Positions 1 through 4,874 of a stretch of 8,043 nucleotides of DNA are shown piece after piece (the first letter of the stretch is position 1; every line of letters starts with the position of its first letter). The stretch comes from Candidatus Woesearchaeota archaeon. GTDB lineage: Archaea > Nanobdellota > Nanobdellia > Woesearchaeales > 21-14-0-10-32-9. The stretch spans positions 1 to 8,043 of the forward strand of contig SKHC01000075.1 of NCBI GenBank assembly GCA_007117145.1. Direction: 5' to 3'. The position numbers and the translations under genes are program-made. Below the pieces are notes generated by a model. The model did no database searches. It had not been told where the DNA came from and worked only from the letters and a program-made list of their open reading frames with translations.

Positions 1-135
1 GGCGGAAGTGAAAACCCTCAAAAACTTCTTAAACAAATGGGAATAGATGTAGAAAAAGAAAGCTTTTGGGAAATGGGATTTGAAGTTATTAAAAAGCAAA
101 TATTAGAATTTGAAAAGTTGACTTCAAAAAACTAG
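1..135 (+). CDS. pepF: Oligoendopeptidase F (M3 family), C-terminal fragment
   Basis: This is the last 44 codons of a gene entering from the left edge, ending in TAG at 133-135. The peptide starts GGSENPQKLLKQMGIDVEKE and continues with FWEMGFEVI and a Lys/Glu-rich helix. This matches the end of M3B oligoendopeptidases: the GGS-x-x-P-x-x-L-L turn, 'G-I-D', then a tryptophan-containing helix ending in E-F-E-K-L. Full-length members are zinc metallopeptidases of about 560-600 residues that cut medium-length peptides in the cytosol. The HExxH catalytic core lies outside the window, so activity cannot be judged. The stop overlaps by 4 bases the stop of the convergent nuclease gene. A run of six T at 136-141 right after the stop could serve as an archaeal terminator. 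Family assignment rests on the C-terminal pattern only. Confidence 0.75.
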   Translation, partial: GGSENPQKLLKQMGIDVEKESFWEMGFEVIKKQILEFEKLTSKN

Positions 136-530
136 TTTTTTCTATACTCAAACCAACTAACCTTTTTCTTTTCAATTGCTTCCTTTAAGTTTTTCTCTTG
201 TTGGCTTAATTTTGAATTTCCTGTTTTAACCTCAACAAATACTACTTCTTCTATTTGTTTATCATCCATTCCTTTAAATACCAATAAGTCAATTGGCTTT
301 CCAATGAATCTGCAATCACTTGGATTAAAAGGAAAGTTTGGCATGAAAGGAGCTAACTGCTCAGAGAATTGACCTTGCAATACTGCTCTGCTTCTGTTTG
401 CAGCATCAAGTCTTGCAGCTTTTACTTTTTCATCAATTAGCTTTTCAACTCTTAAAGTGCCAATTTTGTTTCCAACTAGGTATGCTATTACTATTAGAAC
501 AATTGCTATTAGTATTATAATTAATTCCAT
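132..530 (-). CDS. Membrane-anchored nuclease related to archaeal Holliday junction resolvase (COG4741-like)
   Basis: The 132-residue protein has a hydrophobic N-terminal segment (about residues 3-20), a short charged linker (about 22-48) and a compact C-terminal domain with PD-(D/E)XK nuclease features. These are a Glu in GQFSEQ (about residue 57), an Asp in GKPIDLLVF (about 81) and E-x-K in VFVEVKTGNS (about 100-102), followed by a Gln/Lys-rich helix. The order anchor, 'GKPID', 'VEVKTG', 'EKNLKEAI' is that of the family described as predicted secreted endonucleases distantly related to archaeal Holliday junction resolvase. Its substrate is not established. One N-terminal membrane helix suggests the nuclease domain is attached to the membrane, facing either side. 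The ATG at 528-530 has a TATA-like box about 26 bases upstream, fitting a leaderless mRNA. The 3' end overlaps pepF by 4 bases, tail to tail. Confidence 0.7.
   Translation of the reverse strand: MELIIILIAIVLIVIAYLVGNKIGTLRVEKLIDEKVKAARLDAANRSRAVLQGQFSEQLAPFMPNFPFNPSDCRFIGKPIDLLVFKGMDDKQIEEVVFVEVKTGNSKLSQQEKNLKEAIEKKKVSWFEYRKN
136..141 (+). terminator. Candidate T-tract terminator after pepF
   Basis: Six T residues follow the pepF stop codon immediately. Archaeal termination commonly uses short U-tracts without a hairpin. The tract lies inside the end of the convergent gene. It is a plausible site only. Confidence 0.3.
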
Positions 531-551
531 GGTATTAATTGTTTGATTAGG

Positions 552-562
552 TAATTAAATCT
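552..562 (-). promoter_or_regulatory. TATA-like box for the nuclease gene
   Basis: The minus strand reads AGATTTAATTA here, centred about 26-27 bases upstream of the ATG at 530. That spacing places transcription start at or next to the start codon, as expected for leaderless archaeal mRNAs. No Shine-Dalgarno is seen. Confidence 0.5.
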
Positions 563-588
563 TTCGGGAACTGACAGAAAAGTTTTTT

Positions 589-1173
589 TCACATCATATT
601 GTTTAGTTTTTTCTCTAACTCATCCCAAGAATGAACCCTGACAACTTCTTTGTTTAATTCTTTAGATCTATTCCAAGGATAATCCAGCAGAAAAACTTTT
701 CTTTGTTTTGACAAAGATTCATTTGCATAATGAATGTTATCTTCAATTAATATATCTACTTTGAACTTGTCACAATAATATTTTTTAGTTTTTGAAAAAC
801 CGTTTTTTGCAAAATGATTCGTAAGTATTATTTCATCGAAAGTGTTTGGAAAATACTTTTCTACCCATTGCTTTGTTTGTTTCTCTATTGAATGTTGTCT
901 TGAAGTAATTACTATGAGTTCGTGCTTTTGTTTTAATTTCGAGATGGCTTTTATTGAACCTTTTATTGGTTTTATGTTTTCAAAGTAATGAGTTTTATGA
1001 AAATCATGCACTATATCTATCGCCTTATTTTGGTTTCCTCCCCAAACTTGCCAGAAATTGTATGTGTGAAAATCTTCTTTTTTGTAATTAGTATCATATT
1101 TATTATTATAATAATTTATTAGTTCTCCTATAAAGTCACAAAGAACTTCATCTAAATCTATAGCTATTATCAT
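589..1173 (-). CDS. HAD-superfamily 5'(3')-deoxyribonucleotidase-like phosphatase (NT5C/YqfW type)
   Basis: This 194-residue protein starts with the HAD motif I nucleophile loop IAIDLDEVLCDF, with Asp6 (nucleophile) and Asp8 (acid/base). A helical cap follows at about 16-65. Motif II is VITSRQH (Thr90-Ser91). A lysine-rich motif III region lies near 128-136, and motif IV is ILIEDN (Asp145). This arrangement and length match the cytosolic 5'-nucleotidase type C and YqfW-like group, which dephosphorylates (deoxy)nucleoside monophosphates. Exact substrate cannot be read from sequence, and other small-molecule phosphatase activity is possible. The ATG at 1171-1173 lies about 26 bases from a strong TATA-like box, so the start is well supported. 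It is divergent from FEN-1 across an 80-base shared promoter region. No sequence feature shows co-regulation. Confidence 0.75.
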   Translation of the reverse strand: MIIAIDLDEVLCDFIGELINYYNNKYDTNYKKEDFHTYNFWQVWGGNQNKAIDIVHDFHKTHYFENIKPIKGSIKAISKLKQKHELIVITSRQHSIEKQTKQWVEKYFPNTFDEIILTNHFAKNGFSKTKKYYCDKFKVDILIEDNIHYANESLSKQRKVFLLDYPWNRSKELNKEVVRVHSWDELEKKLNNMM

Positions 1174-1193
1174 CTTATTTAATTGCTTTTGCC

Positions 1194-1204
1194 TTATTAT
1201 ATAT
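1194..1204 (-). promoter_or_regulatory. TATA box for the nucleotidase gene
   Basis: The minus strand reads ATATATAATAA, centred about 26 bases upstream of the ATG at 1173. This is the expected position for a leaderless archaeal transcript. Confidence 0.6.
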
Positions 1205-1224
1205 GTTTTGATTTGTAAAAATAG

Positions 1225-1233
1225 TTAAATAGT
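1225..1233 (+). promoter_or_regulatory. TATA-like box for FEN-1
   Basis: TTAAATAGT is centred about 26 bases upstream of the ATG at 1254. This supports 1254 over the in-frame ATG at 1236, which would lie almost on top of the TATA element. Confidence 0.5.
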
Positions 1234-1253
1234 AAATGATACTTCAAATATGT

Positions 1254-2276
1254 ATGGGCTCAAAAATAGCTGACTTATTTCAAGGAAAAGATATCAAGAT
1301 AGAAGACTTATCAGGAAAAGTACTAGCTGTGGACGCATTTAACACGATGTACATGTTCTTAACAACTATTAGAGGCCCAGATGGTAGTCCACTTATGGAT
1401 TCACAAGGAAAAATTACGAGCCACATCCAAGGAATTGTAGGTAGGTTTTCAAACTACATGCAAAAAGGATTGAAATTCGCATTTGTATTTGACGGTGAAA
1501 GCCCCAAACTTAAAACCGAAGAGAGTAGAAGGCGAAAAGAACTGAAAGACAAGGCAAAAAAATTATACCAAGAAGCAAAAGACAAAGAAGATTTAGAAAA
1601 CATGAAGAAATATGCTAGTCGAACAGTTTTTTTAACAAGTGAAATGATAATCGAAACAAAGGAACTATTAAGACTTATGGGCATACCAGTTATTCAAGCG
1701 CCAAGCGAAGGAGAAGCACAAGCAGCCCACATGGTAGTTAAAGGAGATGCATGGGCAGTTGTAAGTCAAGACGCAGATAGTTTGCTAAACAAAGCACCTA
1801 GGCTAATTAAAAACTTGTCAATCACGGGAAAGAGGAAACTGCCTGGAAATCTGGGTTATAAAACGTTAGATCCTCAACTCATAGAATTAGAACCTAACTT
1901 GAAAGAATTAGAACTGGATATGGATGAGCTTGTAATGCTTGCAGTGCTTATTGGAACGGATTATAATTATGGCGGAGTTAAGGGCATTGGTCCAAAAAAA
2001 GGGATTAAACTCGTAAAACAAAAAAAAGAGAAAAGCTTTGAAGAAATTGAATGGGAAAAACACTTCGATGTAAATTGGAAAGATATCTACGACACTATTT
2101 GTAATATGCCTGTAACTGATGATTACACTTTAGAATTTAAACCTGCAGACCTTGAAGGGTTAAAAGAATTTTTAGCTAAACGAGATTTTAGCGAAAACAG
2201 AATAGATAGCATAATTACAAAGTTTAAAGAAATCGAAAAAAATAGTCAACAAAAAGGTTTAGGAGACTTTTTTTGA
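1254..2276 (+). CDS. fen: Flap endonuclease 1 (FEN-1)
   Basis: FEN-1 removes 5' flaps during Okazaki fragment maturation and base excision repair, using two metal ions. From the ATG at 1254 the protein is 340 residues, typical for archaea, and begins MGSKIADLF like the family's MG-x-x-I start. With this start the metal ligands fall at canonical positions: Asp27 (VDAFN), Asp80 (FDGE), Glu152/Glu154 (SEGEAQA), Asp173/Asp175 (SQDADS) and Asp236 (GTDYN). The XPG N domain covers about 1-105, the helical clamp about 85-130 and the XPG-I domain about 140-235. The helix-two-turn-helix (GGVKGIGPKKGIKL) follows at about 239-252. The C-terminus QKGLGDFF is a perfect PCNA-interacting (PIP) box. The family's Gly2 lies near the active site, so the six-residue extension from 1236 is unlikely. 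The last 18 bases overlap the convergent pyruvate kinase gene. Confidence 0.96.
   Translation: MGSKIADLFQGKDIKIEDLSGKVLAVDAFNTMYMFLTTIRGPDGSPLMDSQGKITSHIQGIVGRFSNYMQKGLKFAFVFDGESPKLKTEESRRRKELKDKAKKLYQEAKDKEDLENMKKYASRTVFLTSEMIIETKELLRLMGIPVIQAPSEGEAQAAHMVVKGDAWAVVSQDADSLLNKAPRLIKNLSITGKRKLPGNLGYKTLDPQLIELEPNLKELELDMDELVMLAVLIGTDYNYGGVKGIGPKKGIKLVKQKKEKSFEEIEWEKHFDVNWKDIYDTICNMPVTDDYTLEFKPADLEGLKEFLAKRDFSENRIDSIITKFKEIEKNSQQKGLGDFF
2236..2242 (-). terminator. Candidate T-tract terminator for pyruvate kinase
   Basis: On the minus strand a run of seven T lies 17-23 bases downstream of the pyruvate kinase stop, preceded by a run of five (2251-2255). Both lie inside the FEN-1 reading frame. It is plausible as a U-rich archaeal terminator. 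Confidence 0.35.
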
Positions 2277-3644
2277 AGTTAACTCCAATAGATCTTTGAT
2301 TCTGTGAACTTCTAAAATGTTTAAAACTTTTTTATCTAATGAATCTATGCCTGCAAAAAATATTACAACATCTGATTTAGACAACACTTTTTTACTTAGT
2401 AAAGCATTCGCTATTTGACTTGTAGAATACTTGTTAACGTTTTTATTTACTAAAACAGGTGTTACTCCCCAAACTAGTTTTAACTTGTTTTTTGTTTTTG
2501 GATTTGTAGTAACTGCAATTATACTTTTTTGACTTCTAAACCTGCTTATAAGAGAAGCACTGAACCCTGTGTTTGTCAGTGTCACTATTTTATCTATTGG
2601 AAGATTTGCAGATAGGCTATGAACTGACTTTGAAATTTCACCGTAAAATTGCTCTTTTTCTTCTAATCTTAAATTGTGCTTTAAACTCTTTTCAACTTCA
2701 ATTGCAACCTTATTTACAACTTTTAAAGTTAGAGCTGGATGATTCCCAATTGCAGTCTCCCCACTTAACATCAACGCATCAGTACCATCTAAAATGGCGT
2801 TTGCAACATCACTAACTTCTGCTCTCGTCGGACTTTTACTGGTTATCATTGTTTCAAGAAGTTGGGTTGCAGTGATACTTATCTTGGCCTTACTATTTGC
2901 TTTTCTTATAATTTCTTTTTGAACTAAAGGAATTCTTTGCTCTTCTATTTCTACTCCTAAGTCTCCTCTTGCAATCATCACACCATCACTAACATCTAGG
3001 ATTTCATCGATGTTTTTAACTCCCTGCCAATTTTCAATTTTACTTATTACACCTATACCTGTGTTTTTCAAATATTTTTTTAAGTTTAGAACGTCTTCTT
3101 TTGATCTGACAAAACTTAACGCTATGTATTCAATACCGTGTTTTTTTGCGAAATCTATTGACTTTTTATCTTTTATAGACAGCCTTGGAGCGTATAAAGT
3201 TGTATTTGGGATGTTGACTCCCTTGTTTGGTTTAATTATGTGTTCATCTTGGAATTGTATGGTTATCTGCTTAGCCGACTTACTTACTGTTTTACCCTCT
3301 AATAAACCATTATCAAAAAATATTTTGCTATTAGTTTTAATTTCTTTATTGAAATCGTAAGTGAAACTTGGAGTTTTGTTTTTTTCAAAGTAAAATGTCA
3401 CTTTTTGATTTTTTTTAACTTCCAAATCTTTATCTAAAATTACTCTAACATCAGGACCTTTAATATCTAGCATAACACAAAAATCAAGTTTTTTTAATTT
3501 ACTAACACTTTTCTCATATTGACTGAAATCTCCGTGAGCAGTGTTTATCCTTAGACAATTCACACCTAATTCTTTGAATTCTTTTAACACTTTTGTATCA
3601 AACGAACTTGGACCGATTGTCGCTATTACTTTTGTCTTCCTCAT
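2259..3644 (-). CDS. pyk: Pyruvate kinase
   Basis: Transfers phosphate from phosphoenolpyruvate to ADP, the last step of glycolysis, in the cytosol. At 461 residues it is close to the usual bacterial/archaeal size. The barrel begins KTKVIATIGPSS. The phosphate-site motif is LRINTAHG (Arg32, Asn34, His37). The B domain spans about 66-148. The catalytic lysine is Lys202 in ISKIEN, with metal ligands Glu204 and Asp228 (ARGDLGVEI), and Thr260 lies in TATQ. PTRAEVSDVANA and LSGETA follow, then a C domain at about 335-461. Two potassium-site stretches differ from the usual forms: NFSHG is NTAHG (Ser to Ala36), and LDTKGPE is LDIKGPD (Thr to Ile61, Glu to Asp65). The catalytic residues are intact, so activity is expected but cation dependence may differ. 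The ATG at 3642-3644 has a TATA-like box 28 bases upstream. It is divergent from the Trm5-like gene. Confidence 0.95.
   Translation of the reverse strand: MRKTKVIATIGPSSFDTKVLKEFKELGVNCLRINTAHGDFSQYEKSVSKLKKLDFCVMLDIKGPDVRVILDKDLEVKKNQKVTFYFEKNKTPSFTYDFNKEIKTNSKIFFDNGLLEGKTVSKSAKQITIQFQDEHIIKPNKGVNIPNTTLYAPRLSIKDKKSIDFAKKHGIEYIALSFVRSKEDVLNLKKYLKNTGIGVISKIENWQGVKNIDEILDVSDGVMIARGDLGVEIEEQRIPLVQKEIIRKANSKAKISITATQLLETMITSKSPTRAEVSDVANAILDGTDALMLSGETAIGNHPALTLKVVNKVAIEVEKSLKHNLRLEEKEQFYGEISKSVHSLSANLPIDKIVTLTNTGFSASLISRFRSQKSIIAVTTNPKTKNKLKLVWGVTPVLVNKNVNKYSTSQIANALLSKKVLSKSDVVIFFAGIDSLDKKVLNILEVHRIKDLLELTSKKVS
2268..2274 (+). terminator. Candidate T-tract terminator at the end of FEN-1
   Basis: Seven consecutive T encode the two final Phe residues of the PIP box plus the first base of the TGA stop. 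A U7 tract at a gene end resembles archaeal intrinsic terminators. It is antisense to the pyruvate kinase C-terminal codons or just past them. Confidence 0.35.
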
Positions 3645-3667
3645 ATATGTAGCTTTGGACTTGTGAG

Positions 3668-3676
3668 TTAATAAAG
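3668..3676 (-). promoter_or_regulatory. TATA-like box for pyruvate kinase
   Basis: The minus strand reads CTTTATTAA, centred about 28 bases upstream of the ATG at 3644. The spacing fits a leaderless or nearly leaderless transcript. Confidence 0.45.
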
Positions 3677-3693
3677 GTTACTAAAAATGAATA

Positions 3694-3702
3694 TTTATAA
3701 TA
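3694..3702 (+). promoter_or_regulatory. TATA box for the Trm5-like gene
   Basis: TTTATAATA is centred 27 bases upstream of the ATG at 3725. This spacing argues for that ATG rather than the in-frame TTG at 3707. Confidence 0.6.
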
Positions 3703-3724
3703 TAGTTTGATTTACTTTTATGTT

Positions 3725-4723
3725 ATGAAAGGCGTGAAAACTCCACTGAGTAAAGCTCAAGAAGTAAAAGAAGAGTTGATAAAAAAAGATTTGATTAATC
3801 TTAAGTATAAACCTGTTAAAGAAAAAGATTTCATAATTTTTCCTGTGAAAAAAAACTCTACAGGATTTGAAATGGTTTCTTTGGATTTTGAGAAACAAAA
3901 AGAAAAAATAAAAGACTTGAAAAGTAGTTTAAAAGAGGATTTAACTTCTGATGAACTTGAAATATTGAAAACGAGCTATGACACTGTTGGAAGCATTGCA
4001 ATTCTTGAAATTGATGAAGAGCTTAGAAATGTGGAAAAATTGATTGGCAAACGCCTTTTAGAAGTAAACCACAATATTCGAACTGTGCTGAGAAAAGATG
4101 ACAAACACGAAGGACCTTATAGAAATCAAAAGTTTAAATTCTTAGCAGGAGAAAACACTACTGTTACTGTTCATAAAGAAAACGGAGTTCTTATCAAAGT
4201 AGACTTAGCTGAAATGTATTATTCTCCAAGACTTGGAAATGATAGACTTAGAATAGCTAAAGATGTAAAAAAAGGAGAAATCATCTTAGTTATTGGAAGC
4301 GGATGCGGACCATACCCTTTGGTTTTTTCTAAAAAAAGTTTAGCTCATAGAATTGTCGGAGTTGATCTTAACCCGAAAGGCTATGAATTTGCTTTGATAA
4401 ATAAGGAATTAAACAAAGCTAAAAACGTAGAATTTATACTCGCCGACGGCGCAAAATACCTGAAAAACTCCGAGTATTTCAACAGGATAGTGCTTGCAAC
4501 CCCAGATAATAGTGATGACTTCATCGAGCTAGCATTTCAAAAAGTTCGAAAAGGAAAAATACACTACAACTTCTTTTCCAAACTCGCAGAGCTTGACGTT
4601 GTTGAAAAAAAGCTTTTGTTAATTGGCGTAAAGCAAGGAAAGAAGATTAAGATAACATTTTTTAGAAACGGCCACCACGCACCTTACGTTTACAGAATGA
4701 GTGCAGATATAGAAGTTTTATAA
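3725..4723 (+). CDS. Trm5-like class I SAM-dependent tRNA methyltransferase with altered catalytic motifs
   Basis: The 332-residue protein has the Trm5 layout. A small N-terminal domain (about 1-65) has the 'K-x-P-x-x-x-A-E-E-V' start typical of Trm5 D1. A middle domain (about 75-170) carries SYDTVGSIAIL, FLAGEN (139-144), VHKENG and YYSPRLGNDR (165-174). A Rossmann methyltransferase domain carries VIGSGCGPYPL (189-199) and VGVDLNP (211-217). Trm5 makes m1G37 in tRNA, next to the anticodon. Compared from memory with Methanocaldococcus jannaschii Trm5, Arg145, Tyr177 and Arg181 are kept as Arg133, Tyr165 and Arg169. The general-base Glu185 is Asp173, the NLP motif is ATP (258-260), and DxFAGVGPF has become VIGSGCGPY. 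It may be a divergent Trm5 or a paralogue with another substrate. A C/D box sRNA lies 23 bases after its stop. Confidence 0.8.
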   Translation: MKGVKTPLSKAQEVKEELIKKDLINLKYKPVKEKDFIIFPVKKNSTGFEMVSLDFEKQKEKIKDLKSSLKEDLTSDELEILKTSYDTVGSIAILEIDEELRNVEKLIGKRLLEVNHNIRTVLRKDDKHEGPYRNQKFKFLAGENTTVTVHKENGVLIKVDLAEMYYSPRLGNDRLRIAKDVKKGEIILVIGSGCGPYPLVFSKKSLAHRIVGVDLNPKGYEFALINKELNKAKNVEFILADGAKYLKNSEYFNRIVLATPDNSDDFIELAFQKVRKGKIHYNFFSKLAELDVVEKKLLLIGVKQGKKIKITFFRNGHHAPYVYRMSADIEVL

Positions 4724-4724
4724 A
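4716..4724 (+). promoter_or_regulatory. TATA box for the C/D box sRNA, overlapping the Trm5-like stop codon
   Basis: TTTTATAAA is centred about 27 bases upstream of the 5' stem of the C/D sRNA (4747), the canonical archaeal TATA-to-start distance. It includes the TAA stop (4721-4723) of the methyltransferase. The sRNA can therefore have its own promoter rather than being processed from the mRNA. Confidence 0.55.
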
Positions 4725-4746
4725 CAAACAAGTATTCGCTATTAAT

Positions 4747-4805
4747 CTGCGATGATGAAGTGAACACCCGCTGACACATGATGAAAACGAGTAACTACTG
4801 AGCAG
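4747..4805 (+). ncRNA. C/D box sRNA (2'-O-methylation guide RNA)
   Basis: All four boxes of an archaeal C/D guide RNA are present and perfect. C box is ATGATGA (4752-4758), D' box CTGA (4771-4774), C' box ATGATGA (4778-4784) and D box CTGA (4798-4801). CTGC (4747-4750) pairs with GCAG (4802-4805) as the terminal stem. One unpaired G (4751) lies before box C. ATTAAT (4741-4746) can extend the stem with 4808-4813 across a small bulge. The guides are 12 nt (AGTGAACACCCG, 4759-4770) and 13 nt (AAACGAGTAACTA, 4785-4797), the usual archaeal size. The D'-C' spacer is 3 nt. Such RNAs bind L7Ae, Nop5 and fibrillarin and direct methylation of the target base paired to the fifth nucleotide upstream of D or D'. 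It sits in a true intergenic gap with its own TATA box. Targets are not proven. Confidence 0.85.
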
Positions 4806-4822
4806 TTATTAATATCAAAAGG

Positions 4823-4827
4823 TTTTT
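4823..4827 (+). terminator. Candidate T-tract terminator for the C/D sRNA
   Basis: Five T lie 18 bases after the terminal stem of the sRNA. They may end its transcription, and also form the front of the next TATA box. The tract is short, so the call is weak. Confidence 0.25.
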
Positions 4828-4835
4828 ATATTATA
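4825..4835 (+). promoter_or_regulatory. TATA box for the lytic transglycosylase gene
   Basis: TTTATATTATA is centred about 45 bases upstream of the ATG at 4875. The implied start near 4856 leaves a leader of about 19 bases that contains a Shine-Dalgarno sequence, unlike the other promoters in this window. Confidence 0.5.
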
Positions 4836-4862
4836 CGTTATTTCTTCCTCTATAAAATTATT

Positions 4863-4866
4863 GGAG
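4863..4866 (+). promoter_or_regulatory. Shine-Dalgarno of the lytic transglycosylase gene
   Basis: GGAG lies 8 bases before the ATG at 4875 in an otherwise A-rich leader. It fixes the start codon and marks this gene as leadered, in contrast to the apparently leaderless neighbours. Confidence 0.65.
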
Positions 4867-4874
4867 AAAAAAAG

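Noticed and set aside
541..588. CTGA in the gap between the nuclease and nucleotidase genes as part of a second C/D RNA
   Set aside because: No RUGAUGA box lies at suitable distance and the gap is only 58 bases, already used by a promoter.
1236..1253. Upstream in-frame ATG for FEN-1 (six extra residues)
   Set aside because: The start at 1254 gives the conserved MG start, canonical residue numbering of all metal ligands and correct TATA spacing.
2573..2815. Open frame on the plus strand inside pyruvate kinase
   Set aside because: Antisense shadow of a strongly conserved enzyme; low-complexity Leu/Gln-rich translation with no recognisable domain.
3010..3360. Plus-strand open frame rich in hydrophobic residues inside pyruvate kinase
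   Set aside because: Hydrophobicity is the expected reverse-complement effect of Lys/Glu-rich codons; the sense frame is pyruvate kinase.
3707..3724. TTG start adding MIYFYV to the Trm5-like protein
   Set aside because: It lies only 9 bases from the TATA centre and the family start matches the ATG at 3725.
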